64,000 nucleotides of DNA from Saturnia japonica (GCA_033032175.1 CM065318.1:18166001-18230000), one strand, 5' to 3'. Shown: positions 49,234-60,990, counted from the stretch's first letter. Numbers and translations: made by a program. The notes: generated by a model not told the origin, from the letters alone.

Positions 49234-49419
49234 ACTGCCTGATTAGCCTAGTGGAATATTCCCGAGGTCCTGGATTCGATTCTCAGTAGCCGCTCGGAGT
49301 TTGGCTTTGTGCCCGATTAATGACATTAGGCTCACTCCCTATTACATGGGAAACATTAGTACGCCTCTGCCTAACCCTTAAGGGATACAGGCGTGATGGT
49401 ATGTTATGTTATGTTAAGT
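49234..49419 (+). repeat. tRNA-derived SINE, copy 2
   Basis: Same family as 255-525. The A-box-like TTAGCCTAGTGG is at 49243-49254. The stretch between the boxes is shortened and the B box is damaged (GGATTCGATTC). The body keeps 'cgctcggagtttgg', 'gtgcccgattaatgac', 'ccctattacatggga' and 'acaggcgtgatggtatg'. It ends in a TATGT-type short repeat (tatgttatgttatgtt). Confidence 0.8.
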
Positions 49420-49591
49420 TTCTTTCTATGTTTTTAGAGGCATGTTCGAAGATTAGAAAAATATTTAAAAAAGTATTATATTTACGTGACTTTGGCATAA
49501 TTGTGGATTACATAAAAAGAAGAGAAAAAAGAAGAAAAGAAAAGACGAAACAAATGGTTGCAGCCATATATCCTTGTGGTGTTTTCCTGAG

Positions 49592-49705
49592 ATGAACAAG
49601 GGTTTCCAGAGCTCCTTGAGGTAGGGAGGTTCAAGCGTTCAATGCGTTTCACAAACGTAGTATCCGCTTACCATAAGGCGGGCTGTACGCTTGGTTACAA
49701 CCCTA
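49592..49705 (-). repeat. dispersed repeat family C, partial copy
   Basis: On the plus strand 'gggtttccagagctccttgaggtaggg' is the reverse complement of the end of the copy at 59450-59770 (ccctatcccgaggagctctggaaacc). 'cttaccataaggcgggctgtacgcttgg' corresponds to the start of that copy in inverse. The middle is missing. Confidence 0.6.
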
Positions 49706-51349
49706 GTTGTATTTAAAAAAATCAGAACATTGGGCGTGTGGAATAAAATATCGATATATCAGTTACTCCTGCCGGATATCGCAAAGTAATAAGCATTGAC
49801 TTTCAAATATATAATCAAAGTTAGTTAAAAAAAAATTACACTGTAAATTACCTTTTATTAATATAGCATAATTATTTATAATTTTTACGATTACTCGGAA
49901 CGCAAACGTGGTCCATTTACCTCGTAGGTACCTAAACATTTCGCAGAGTTGAATAATCATGGAATTTATAATTCACGAACGCGTTGAAGACTGCGAGAAA
50001 AAAAAAACTTAAATAATTTACATAAGTGCATGAACTTAAAGATATCATCGCCTAATGGACGTTCCTTGGTAAAAAACAAAATAATGATAAAATCATACGG
50101 AATTCATTAGCGATTCAACTGTTATATGATCTTCAAACTTTACGTTTCGCTGTGGATAAGCAGAGACAGTATATGTAAGCTTTCTTTATACGGACGTGGC
50201 ATTACTGGATTTGACTAGATAAAAAGTCTAGTACAGTTGGAGAATAATAGCGACTGCTGATAGACGAAGACAAGGACTTTGGCCTATAAGCCTATCATGA
50301 AGAAAATATATGAGAAATAAGAAATATCGTAGAAGTAAATATTACTCGTAATGTATATAGTGGAGGTGATGAAAATTCCCGAAATATATTTAATAGTCTA
50401 TCGGCCGCAATTTAAAATAGCTTTTCATATTATTATATTATTTATAGCAAAAACTTTTTAAATTTAATTTAATTTAATAGTACCATCGTAAAGTAACGGA
50501 ACTAAGTCTGATGGTAAACCGAGTACGATCCTAAAATGGTGGTGATCACCGAGAGATTAACCACCATCGCCAGAGGCTGCTGTCACGCTTACGTAAATAA
50601 AAACTGGATTTGAACCGCTTCCATGGTGGTCGCGACCCGGTCGGACGGTAGCCGTGACACTCCACTGTCACCGTTTCCCTCGTTCGTTACTCAGCATGAC
50701 GGACTACGTTCAGGTGAGGTTGACTTGAGTGTCTCAAGCTTTAAGACGATATTTGACCTCGCATTTATTTGACCTATAAGAAAACATCGCTATGTTATCT
50801 CATTATGGTCTATTATTTCCCATCAGAGTTTTCTAGGCTTAGCGTGTTACCATCTTAGGCCACATAGTCACTTTTCCGAAAATATGACAATAAAAAAGAG
50901 GCAAGATTTTAAACGAAAACCTTTTCAGACAAATTATAATACAATTATTAATTCACTTATTTTTCTCGCATACCACTTTTCATACCTGTATTAAAGTACC
51001 TAATAAAGGTAATTAAGTTAATAATATGGGGATACGATAGCATCGTGTGGACGCATGCATGCATGCATAAACATTATATATAATCGCATAAACTATTTTA
51101 ATTGCAAAAATTCGTTTTTTTTAATTATATTTTGAAGAAATAAATTCGTTATAAATTGTTCTGAACAAATACTTAACATACTTCATCATATTCCGTAATC
51201 AAATACGTTCTAATTATTTTGTTTATTACATAGAATATTATATAATTATATTTAATTTTACATGGTTTTAGAATATTTCTCGGCGGTTATCTGGTTACCT
51301 ATCATTGTATAGTTAAAATCTTTTCGTTAATACGAATACTTTATATTTA
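49706..51349. other. non-coding stretch with a GC-rich block
   Basis: The block 50480-50715 is GC-rich and contains 'aatggtggtgatcacc..gattaaccaccatcgcc', a small palindrome, and 'gcgacccggtcggacggtagcc'. It is probably a repeat but I cannot name it. A (GCAT)n run lies at 51053-51068. Confidence 0.4.
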
Positions 51350-51575
51350 AATCGTAGATGAGTCAAACGGCACTAAAGAATTTTTGGAAATTCAACCCCT
51401 AAATCGGTGAAAAGGGGGACGAAAGTTTGTATGGAAATCCGTCATTTATATCTAGATATAAATGATAGATCTATGAAAATTGGTACTTAGCAATTCAATT
51501 ATGAATGAGACATAAAAACATATAATGGGACATTACTCAACTATGACGCGAGCGAAGCCGCGGGAAGAACGCTAG
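51350..51575 (-). repeat. decayed lepidopteran interspersed repeat
   Basis: On the plus strand it ends with 'gcgagcgaagccgcgggaagaacgctagta', the reverse complement of the 'gcccgcggcttcgctcgcg' signature. It contains 'caacccctaaatcggtgaaaaggggg' and 'gtttgtatggaaatccgtc', pieces that regularly go with it in moth genomes. Confidence 0.6.
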
Positions 51576-51844
51576 TATTATATAATACGAAAACGTGGAG
51601 TAATTAAAGTAATTTTTATATTGTAATAGAAGATTCTAGATTCGAATGACGCGACAATTTCTGTGTACATTCTGCGCATTGGAGCATACCGTTTGCAATA
51701 AGATTTTTGTTTTGACGCGCTATTTGATAACATTAACCAGATTATTATAGTATGTGTTTGAATCGCAATCAGAGTAATTTATCTGTAGTTATGTCTGAAA
51801 CATTTTTGTGATGGATGACTATTATAAAGGTTACATAATATCAC

Positions 51845-52045
51845 GAATATATTTGTATGTTTGGAATTAAATCAAAAATGTTTTGACCGATTTTTATGAA
51901 ATTGTGTACACGAGCAGTTTATGTTCCTCAAATGAGAGGCTATATAAAATTAATAATACTTTTAGAAATCGTAAAATATGATTAAAAATAAAATTACGAG
52001 ACGAGAATAATGAATGCGTGTGGAGCCGCGGGCAGAGCTAGTATT
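51845..52045 (-). repeat. decayed lepidopteran interspersed repeat
   Basis: Contains 'tatttgtatgtttggaatt', 'ttgaccgatttttatgaaatt' and ends with 'tgtggagccgcgggcagagctagta'. Same class as the preceding copy and same orientation, about 300 bases apart. Confidence 0.55.
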
Positions 52046-52859
52046 TTATAAAATTAACAAAAGTCAACCTACAACTTGACTTACCTATATTTTTATTGTT
52101 TTCCAAATCAAACAAACAACGGGAAATTTAAATAAAGTGTCAACGATATTTTTAAGATTGCCCTATAAATGTAGGTACTGTTTGTAAAAATGAACAAGCA
52201 ATAAGCTCGGCTCAGTACACAGTTTTAAGTGATGTCTTGAAATGTTGCCAGCTCGAATAGCCGTTCCCTGTTTCGGTGTTATCGCGAAGCTTCGTACACA
52301 CTGACGCCGCTTGTCTGATTATTCACGCTTCATTAGCTGTTTGGCTGTTTTTTTTTTTTATGTTATTGATGATCCAACAAATGGATTGTCAATTTCGCTT
52401 TAAAAGCAATTTCACTGCGATGATATTTATATACAGTAACTCGATTTATTTTGAATGGAGTTGTGAAATGTCTATGATTGTGTTTAGTTTTTTTTAAGAA
52501 TAAAATGTTTGTTTTTCTTACCATAATAGAATAAATTCACTATGTTTTATTAACTGGAATCTAAAATTATATTGTTTTCTTTTTCTTTCGCTTACGTTTT
52601 GACTCTAAAAACAAATGAAATAATCATAAGTTAGGGTAAAAAAAAAAAAAAAATTTTTAAATTGTATTAAGTAGTTAGATGTGAAAAATAATAATATTTT
52701 ATACCTCTTATAATTAAACAGTTGCGGTATATTTTATGAGATTATTTTTATTGTTCAAAATAAAAAAAATAAAAATTTCATTATAATAAAATAATATTCT
52801 TTTCTTCGTTTTATGGGTTTTTGGCTTTTGGATTACGTTAAGTTTAGGTTAAAAAATAA
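52046..52859. other. non-coding stretch, no gene seen
   Basis: AT-rich apart from a GC-richer segment at 52240-52330 that carries homeodomain-like ATTA/ATTAG sites. It could be regulatory, but the sequence alone does not show this. Confidence 0.35.
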
Positions 52860-53225
52860 TAGCCGGATTGGAGTAGTGTGGGGGGGGGGGCGTTCGTTCG
52901 TCTCCTTCTCCCGCTATATGTCAACCAACCATGGCAAAGACAAAGGAGAAAACCTCTATAAAAAACCCAACGCTGAACGTGCGGAGGAGGGATTGCGTTG
53001 GAGCCCGTCTTCTCATTGCACTGGTTCTGCGGACGGGAAGACAGTTCCGTCGCACCGGACTGTCTCCGTCAGAGGGCGACCCTTTTGGGCCTTGCCGCCA
53101 GGGTGACGCGGTAGAATGTTACTAGTGAACCCGTGTCGCACCATCACGGTGGCGGACATTACCTTGACCACTCGTTCCCCCGAGCGAGTGTGTACCCATA
53201 ACGGATTCCCCCACGTTAAAAAAAT
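52860..53225 (+). mobile_element. GC-rich block, probable retroelement 5' fragment
   Basis: This is the strongest GC island outside the SoxC exon. It starts with 'gagtagtgtggggggggggcgttcgttcgtctcc', has overlapping open frames of 97 and 64 codons (plus) and 77 (minus), and ends at 'ggattcccccacgtt'. The protein readings have no known domain. G-run, CGTTCG repeats and GC-rich leader are what one sees at the 5' end of some insect non-LTR elements, so I take it as a 5' fragment cut off from its ORFs. It could also be a CpG-rich promoter/first exon. Confidence 0.35.
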
Positions 53226-54099
53226 ATTTGAATTAACGCATTTCATTCGAAGTAACTAGCAATTTAAGTTGAATACCGAAAAGGCATCAGTATTAGTTAC
53301 TACCAGGTTTGGATAATATAGCACGAAAGGCATCGTGATCCTCCATGCTGAGGAGACCAAGGGCCACTGCCCTACCAGACTTCCTCTTTCTGTTTTGCAT
53401 TTTTTTTTAATTGTAAACATTACAACATGTAAAATTATTGTGAAAAACGCGGATCAGCATCGTCAAGACATTTCGTCCCAAATAATGACAAACAAATTCA
53501 CATTTCACCATCGAATAAACACAATAACAACTTTGTTACGCTCAGAATACAGACTATATTATGTTCAAACGACCGTGGTCGACGTTCCGAAGTCGTGCTA
53601 AGCCGTTATCGAGCGAATGCGTGTTGATAACGCGGGATTAATCAAAGTCTGCGCAATATGGGTCAAAATTGACAAGACAGTTTAAATTCGATAAGTCGAC
53701 GATAGGTTTTAGTCTGGTGATAAGCTAATCTAACAGAAATCCAGTAATTACCTTGTATTTACCGAAGAATGAAGATCGTTTTCAAAGTGGTACAATTAAA
53801 TCAGGATGAATGTCAGTTGTCAGGAAACCATACGCCAGTTGGAATAGCCGTTATCTTGGCACGCATAGTCGTGTCATGCTTCGAGTTTAACCGATATATA
53901 TCCAGTAATCAAGACTGCCATGAAACCACCATACACGTGGTAATAAACCTTTCACAGTGACTTTCTTCTTCTTGTTTTAGCACTGCAAAAAGCACTCGCC
54001 ATCGTCAATGTTTTCAAAGCCTTCGTAATAGTAGGCATTTTAGTGAAAGTGGCGTCTAACAAGATCGCGGCTCCCTAGTTAGAACGATCCAGGTAGGTA
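53226..54099. other. non-coding stretch, no gene seen
   Basis: Open frames of 88 (53335-53601) and 63 codons (53769-53960) have no motif. The piece 53960-54075 ('gcggctccctagttagaacgatcc') may belong to the repeat that follows. Confidence 0.35.
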
Positions 54100-54225
54100 G
54101 TTTTTCTGACATTTCAAAATACATGCTTTCAGTTTATATTTACAATCCACTTCACTTAAGCACAATATCCAAACTATATAACGCAAAACACCGCCAATAA
54201 TATAGGGTCTAACCACAACATGTCA
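54100..54225 (+). repeat. dispersed repeat family E, copy 2
   Basis: Counterpart of 41090-41270; see the shared pieces there. The copies are in the same orientation. Confidence 0.55.
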
Positions 54226-54348
54226 CTTTAATATCCCGCTAAAAATCCAAGTGACTCTCTTCTGGATTGTCGCGTTTCGGGATCTGACAGTGTGTATCCA
54301 GCTCCTGAAATGCTCATAGGATATTAAAAGGATGTTCAGTACAGTAGG

Positions 54349-54595
54349 TAATATGATTCGTTATCCACTTTAAATTCAATAATACGACACGTAAAAATTA
54401 TTCAAGGGGGTAATAATAGAGGATAAGTTATGATATGTATAATACATATCATAACTTATCCTCTATTATTACCCCCTTGAATACTTTTTTGCATGTCGTA
54501 TTAGTTATACTTATGCTCTATTATTACCCCCTTGAATAATACTTTTTACATATTTTAGGTATTATTGAATGTAAAGTGGATAACGAATCATATTA
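54349..54595. mobile_element. foldback MITE with a perfect 42-bp inner hairpin
   Basis: The outer arms at 54349-54385 and 54560-54595 are inverted copies (TAATATGATTCGTTATCC at the left edge) and are bounded by TA on each side. Inside, 54399-54440 and 54442-54483 form a perfect 42-bp inverted repeat with a single base between the arms. A further copy of the right arm's outer part follows at 54510-54538, so the order is arm, inverted arm, spacer, inverted arm. It codes for nothing. TA at the edges suggests Tc1/mariner-type mobilisation, but that is inference. Confidence 0.8.
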
Positions 54596-57527
54596 CACGC
54601 AATAATGTCAGCTTATTTGTACGGCATTTGGAAAGTGAATAGACATTTAGAGCAGAGATAAGCAGACCTAGGTTATCTGGCGCTATCGGGCGGGCCGTAT
54701 GTGGGCCACATTGAAAATAGCTAATGATCAACGAAAGTTACTCTCTCAATACCAACTCAGTTATCTCAAAGAGTAAGCCGATATTTTCAGAAGGGTAATG
54801 TGATATCATTTTGGCTAATTTTATATGCTGTAATATTAATATAAGCATAGTGACTGGTTTATTTGCAAGTAAACATTTCCTAAAAAATAGTCTGAATAAA
54901 TATCCAATTAATATAATGTATAGATGACTTAGATTAAGCGACCTAAATGTAATTTGAAATTTAGATAATACTTGTTTGGTAATTGAGAACAGATATAGGT
55001 TTAATGTATGTAATACAATATTTAGAGATTTTTAAAATGAAACATATTTTTCTTCACACGATGAAAACAGAACTACCGTTACTTGTCTCATTCTAACACG
55101 CGGGGAAGTGTTATATTTATTTTAAGGTTGGTATAATATTAATAAAGTTTATATAATAAAATATTTTTTTAAGTAAAAAAAAAGGAAAATTGAAGTGTGA
55201 TGAATCTTTTTAATCCGCACAGCGCATATATCAAACATGTAAAGTGGGATGCAATATCGAGAGGTTAAATTAAAACCGGATTAAAAATATCCGGTCGCAT
55301 TCCGGACCGGAGGACGTTTATTCCGCGTTCGATTCGGATTTATCAGCGTGCACCAGCTGATGCCGGTCACTCGAATGACAGATTAATCCCGGAATTAAAC
55401 TTCTAAGCCAAAATAGTTTATTAAAGCGATCGTGGATTGTGACGTCACATAAGTGTAATTTCTACAGTGATATCAAATGTATACTGGTACGCAATAATAC
55501 CAACTTTCAGCATCGATAAATTCCTCTTCACCGAAGAGCTAAAAAGGTCCTTTGGGACGAAAGACAGAAGTTTAGTCCCTGATATATGTTATTTGGTTGA
55601 GGGTATCAGCTTTAATTTTCGAAATACCAACTTTTAGTGACACTACCTACCAGAATTATTGGGCCACTATCTACAATTCTTTAAAGTCATCTACAATATC
55701 CTCAAACAATTATTTCTATGTTATTTGGCTATGTAGGCTTATTTGCTACTTCTTACCATAAAACTACACATATATTATTAGTATATCTATCTCGTTCACA
55801 CTTTAGTAGAATTGTGTTAGTGTGAGCAATACAACCGATTACGTGATTACATCTACGCCTTCCGCAACTTGCACTTTATTGCAAGTTTGCTTTTCTGGCC
55901 TATGCAGTGAAATGCTAAAACAAAATTAATGGCACAAAAATATGTTCCGGTAAATACACAGAATTGTAAGAACTCAACACAAGTTGATAGAGATGAATAT
56001 AATTACATTTTTACTAACGACATTCAAAAAAAGCACACGATTTATCAGCTCGTTCCAGAAATTTAGATTAAAAATTCAACGACATAGAACTAAAAATAAA
56101 GGCGTTTTAAATCAATTATCTATTCTTAGGCGCTCGTGACAAAACTCAATACAATTTTAAGATGATACAACGAAATAAAAAAAAATTGCTGAAAAAAATA
56201 ACTGCGTAGAACCATTACGCGAATCACGTAGGCATTATTACAGTCTGGACGAAATCATCAGTGCTGTAAATTATTTCGTGCGACAAAGGATGAGCGGTAG
56301 CGACAAGCGTAGCCGTTATTATCATATACTCTGAAATGATGGCACAAAATATTTATTACTAGCTGAATTAGATTTTTATCGAAATAAAAAGTATCCTATG
56401 TGTAAATCTAGGTTACTAAATTCATAAATTGTATTTAAATCCGTTCTGTCGTATTTACCTGATTGTGTAACAAGTATACTAACGTTCAAATTTATAACTA
56501 TGAAAACAAAATTTTGCCTAAATATATTAAGGTAATTATAATATCTAATATAAGGTACTTGCTTCGTTTTATTAGATGTTTATGTATCAATAAACAAGAT
56601 AAGAGTATCAGAACTGAGGACATATGAATTTAAAAAGATATTTCATATGAAACTATTTAAATCAACTAATTCAATTGATAATAAAACCGTAGTTTGTTAA
56701 ATAACTTTCAACATTTTCAACACTGTTATGTTTATAAATAGTTGACACAAATGACTGATATTTGAATGAAGTTTAATTAAAAAGAACTGCGCTTTTTTAG
56801 TAGTGCAGTTTTAGAACACTTCTGCAAACATGGTAATAGGACCAGGATTTAATTAATTTAAGAAAAATTTGTAGCGCAATTTGTGCCTGCTATCTCTCTC
56901 ACTCTTTCTATTTTCTCTTTCTTCCCCTAAATGCTTATGTATATTCACAGTCGTAACTTAGATTCCAAATGTAGATGATAACTAGCTGGGCCCACAGTTT
57001 CATCTGTGTTAAATTTATTCGACCATCATTGGAGAGTTCGAGGATTGAGCCGCTGACAACGCACCCGTGAAAAAAAAGCCTAAGAAGTATAGACTTTCTC
57101 TGTACATTATCTGAAAAATAAGTGTAGTCGGGGACATCATATAAATTATTACAAAAACGATTTGTCCCCGCGCGTCGCTCTCCGCGTATCCCCTAACCGT
57201 ACCAGCTGCGAACTACATTCATATCGATACGTTCAAAGCGTGACAGAGATAATGGGGTCGTCGAACTTCATCCGCAATACCTACGTAATTATTTCACGCT
57301 GCTAACGTGCTATTCAGATTTCGAATTCGAGGCAAAACTTGTGTTGCCAGCAATTCATTTTTGGCATGTTTAATTAATTCCCTGCAGCGTGTTACTGTTT
57401 TTTATTGTGTACCTTTATATTAAATGTGGGTCACAAAACATTATTGGACTGAGAGAGGACATTTAGATTTTTAATCTAACGTTTTTTTTTTTCACTACGA
57501 TAATAAATTATAAAATTCAATAGATTG
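54596..57527. other. non-coding stretch with possible regulatory block and repeat ends
   Basis: 55210-55450 is GC-richer and holds GGATTAAA/TTAATCC-type homeodomain sites, an E-box CACCAGCTG and a CRE TGACGTCA at 55441-55448, a cluster that could be an enhancer. 56345-56500 and 56983-57130 resemble worn tails and heads of the lepidopteran repeats described elsewhere ('acctgattgtgtaacaagt', 'agctgggcccacagtttcatctg'). 57160-57345 is another GC-richer block of unknown nature. Confidence 0.4.
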
Positions 57528-57850
57528 GTTTTTGTTTGTTTGTTTGAACACGCTAAACTGTCGAACTACCATACAGATTTGCGAAATTACCTTTACAATT
57601 TATAGCTTATATATTTAAAGAGGTTCTAAATTAAATAACTTCACGCTACGTCACCAAGGAGCGGAACACTAATCATGAATGTGAAGCAATTTGGCAAGCT
57701 GTAAGCTGTACGCGTGTACGGGAACGTGAGAACAAATACCTATGATAGGGCTGGCTACACGGGTACGTTGGAAGCGCGGCGCGGCGCGGCGTCACGGTAG
57801 ACATTTGGTCGAATAAATTTAATAGGGATGAAACCGTGTCGCCGGCATGA
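57528..57850 (+). repeat. dispersed repeat family A, copy 5 (longest)
   Basis: Starts TTTGTTTGTTTGTTTGAACACG, contains 'tcacgctacgtcaccaaggagcggaac', 'catgaatgtgaagcaatttggcaag', 'ggctacacgggtacgttgg', then 'gcgcggcgcggcgcggcg' and 'ggtcgaataaatttaatagg', 'gatgaaaccgtgtcgcc'. It is the most complete of the five copies. Confidence 0.65.
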
Positions 57851-58582
57851 CAGCGGCGACCGCCAAAGGATTTAGATCTCTCGGTGGTTGTCGTTGTTTA
57901 GATAGTGCTGTGCTTACTATCAGGGTAAGTGACGTCAGTGTGCCGAGCTATTATAAAAAAAAGTTTTATTTTTTTCTAGCGATCTCATTTTTCAAAAACA
58001 CAAGCTGACTAGAGTGTATTTTCAATGACGTACAAAATCCAGTATAACCGGTATGACCGTTGAGGAATTTTTTAAGATGGTAGCCGTTCTTTGACCGATT
58101 TGCCTTCACTTCGCTATTCAATGTATAAATATGATAAAAATTCATATTCCAAATGCAAACAATGTAATGTTTTGTCGTTTATTGACCTTGGATTAAGGAT
58201 TCCGCAGGTCAGGGTGCAATGACCCGGGTTAAGAATATAGTAATTGGCGATTTAAATACATTACTATTTAAATTTCTTAAGTCGTGATTTTTTTTATAGT
58301 AACTCGGCAAAATTATTTTACAGTAATTGATGGGAATTACAGTACGGTCAGGAACTAACGGCGAACGCAGGTGTCAAATTCCAAAGGCAGTCGCCGCTGT
58401 CATTCCGGCCTTTTGAAATACCTCTTGACGCCTTCTGGCCAAGTGTTGGCCGTATGGTAGAATATCTATTCCTTGATATTTTTTATCGTTATAGGTTTAG
58501 CGTGATCACAATCTCACGTGATTTTAAGTGACGTTGCGACCCAGAAAGCCTAGTAGAGAAACTGACTCTCAAGTGGCGACAA
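57851..58582. other. non-coding stretch, no gene seen
   Basis: Slightly GC-richer than average at 58330-58460. No open frame or repeat recognised. Confidence 0.4.
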
Positions 58583-58735
58583 ATTTTCAACTTGAGGGTG
58601 GTAGCTAGCCAGGCGGGCATTAGAAAAAGCTCTACTACAGAGCTATGGTTTCATCGCGTTGTTTTCTTTCACCGAAAACTCAGACTCATTCCACGTATAT
58701 GAACTCACGTCGATTGACACGATGTCCGTATACGC
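58583..58735 (+). repeat. dispersed repeat family D, copy 2
   Basis: 'tttcaacttgagggtggtagctagccaggcgggcattag', 'agctatggtttcatcgcg' and 'accgaaaactcagactca' match 37478-37600 and extend it. Confidence 0.6.
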
Positions 58736-58817
58736 TACCACTGAGGCATTATTGTTTGAGCGTCATGTACCTATGAACTGATTTTTTTTCAATTCCAGTA
58801 CACCAAGTAATTTACCA

Positions 58818-59169
58818 CACTAGCGGTCGCGCAATGATCGAAATTCGACCAGCGACTTTTTAATCATAGACTATTTTCTGTTTGACATTTGCAGTATGAA
58901 TCTGAACAATGAATATTATATCACTTGCTGTCACTTTTCAATGTCAATATTTTGGGGGGTCTAAGTTCAATGACACTCACTGGTCAAGTTAGGATTCGCA
59001 GTATTAATTTATTTTATTTAATATATTAGTAACAGATATTACACATAAATTTTAGCTTTCTGCACTCCTCCTCCATATAAACTATAACCATGCCAAATCT
59101 CACAGTCTTCCATGCACGCAATACGCTTAAAAGGTGTCCGAAGTTTTCTTCTCACGTATTAATATTATG
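58818..59169 (+). mobile_element. dispersed repeat family B, copy 2, with 8-bp TSD
   Basis: A non-coding element of 352 bp flanked by ATTTACCA on both sides (58810-58817 and 59170-59177), a perfect 8-bp target-site duplication that fixes its ends. It starts CACTAGCGGTCG and ends CGTATTAATATTATG. There are no terminal inverted repeats and no poly(A) tail, so the class is open. Two more copies lie at 45650-45998 (inverted) and 62103-62450. Confidence 0.8.
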
Positions 59170-59261
59170 ATTTACCATATATGCCGAAGAATAAAATTGA
59201 TTACCGATGGGCTAGACGAACTATGGATTGGAAGAGAGGATGGTTTATAATTATGTGAGTA

Positions 59262-59335
59262 TCTGATAGGTGACGCTGTGTTCGAGCCATTAACTACTAG
59301 AAAGGACAGAACAACGTCCGCTAAGCCTGCCAGTA
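59262..59335 (+). repeat. short dispersed repeat, second copy of 36031-36130
   Basis: 'aggtgacgctgtgttcgagccattaac', 'aaaggacagaacaacg', 'gctaagcctgccagt' match the copy near 36041. Confidence 0.55.
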
Positions 59336-59449
59336 TTAATAGAGATTATAAAAATTATTAGCCTATTGTAAATACTACGTGCCTATTTATTGGTGTGTTA
59401 GCCTAAGAATTAGCTACCTATTATGCTTAACGCGTCAAATTTTTGTTAA

Positions 59450-59770
59450 TACTAAAAAACTGGCAAACAAGCATACGGCCCGCCTGTCGGCAAGCGGTCA
59501 CCGTAGCCTATGGACGCTTGTAATAACCATAGGTGTCATTATGTGATTGATAGTGATGTCTGAAAGTGACTCCCTCTCTGTGCATCCACTAAATTATTAT
59601 TATTGTTTTATATTAACACTTTTGTATAGTTGAGAAAAAAAGATAAACCCGATCGAGTTTCTTACCGGTTCTTCTCGATGTCAGGGATATTTTCCGAACC
59701 AGTAGTAGATTTTTGACATTCATAAGTGCCCCCTATCCCGAGGAGCTCTGGAAACCTTATTTACCGCAGG
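59450..59770 (+). repeat. dispersed repeat family C, fullest copy
   Basis: 'ggcaaacaagcatacggcccgcctg', 'ggcaagcggtcaccgtag', 'ctccctctctgtgcatccactaaatta', 'cgatcgagtttcttaccggttcttctcg', 'ttccgaaccagtagtag', 'cccctatcccgaggagctctggaaacc'. Partial or inverted copies are at 33690, 34615 and 49592. The pieces are typical of lepidopteran retroposons, but no ORF is left. Confidence 0.65.
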
Positions 59771-60894
59771 AGCAGAACACGGGGTTATTTGTCTGCGATC
59801 TTTGGCAGGGTAGTAGATAAATCTCCAAAGAAATTAATCTGTACTCTACCTCCCTTCGGATATTCGGGAATATCGTCACTGACCTGTGCGATATGCCGTT
59901 ATATGAAAAAAAAAAATTATAATAATTTTATATCATACGTAGAAACGAAACGAATTCGAGTTCAAAGGTTAATCACCGCGGCGCTTCTCTGAATTACGCT
60001 CGGTGACACCAATGTTACGGTTTTGTGTTGTACCACTACGCTACCTAGCCTGGGGGGTCGGCAGAATGTTTAAAAATGTTATATCTAAGAGAGAGACGCA
60101 TTATCATTAAGATGTATTCATGAGCCTATATTTTTCCACTACATGCCGGTACCTTAGATTAATGATGATTACTGATTGGTCTCCGCTGCGCTAATTATTA
60201 ATCTAAGACCGGTAGGTACACTTTAAACACATATCGACCATTTTAAAATTAGTCAGTGTAATTTTTTTTTTTTATTTCCATTTTTTTTATTCATTGTACC
60301 ATACCCTTAATCCTTCAATATTGAAACCATTTTATAAATATATTCAAAATGGTTAGTATTTTAAATTTTTAGGAAATGTCGCGCCTAGTCGCGTGTCGAT
60401 AGTATAAATACTAAGTCATTAGCACGGACTCAATAATTACGTCGACATGATTCTCAGACTTATATTATAATATATTATTTGACATGTTGGTAGAGAAAGC
60501 CCGTCTCTGTAAGAATAATTTTATACCTACTTATTTTTCTGATTATTCTTAATTTAAAAAAACAAAAGTAATACTTCTAAATGTTAAAAAAACGTGAGTG
60601 TAACAGTGTGAAAAAACTAGGGAGTATTATTATAAACCGGTCAATATGAACTTAAATCAGTCAGTCGGCCTTCATGTTTAGCCAGTCAAAACAAACGAGC
60701 ATCTTTATCGGCCGTTCACAAGCGTCGGTTGAATGACCTCATTATATCAATATGATGCGACTTGAATATCGGACGATTCTCTACCGGGATTCCGTTGATA
60801 GTATTTTTTTTTTCACAGCAAGCCACCATACGTGTAGTGAAAACCCGCAAGCGACAACACTTCACCGAATCAAAATTTTCATGACAATAAAAAA
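59771..60894. other. non-coding stretch, no gene seen
   Basis: Open frames of 86-88 codons (59726-59992 plus; 60716-60976 minus) do not show motifs. The minus-strand one overlaps a family F piece. Confidence 0.35.
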
Positions 60895-60990
60895 AGCATG
60901 TGTACGGTTCACACGCGGTAGCAGTGAAACCTTCAGAAAACATAAAAATATTCAGATACAAGTGAACAATACACAACGCTGGCTACGACG
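60895..60990 (+). repeat. dispersed repeat family F, partial copy
   Basis: 'gtacggttcacacgcggtagcagtgaaaccttcagaaaac' then 'ataaaaatattcagat' matches 63110-63170. The remainder of the family is lost here, except perhaps 'ctggctacgacgact'. Confidence 0.55.
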
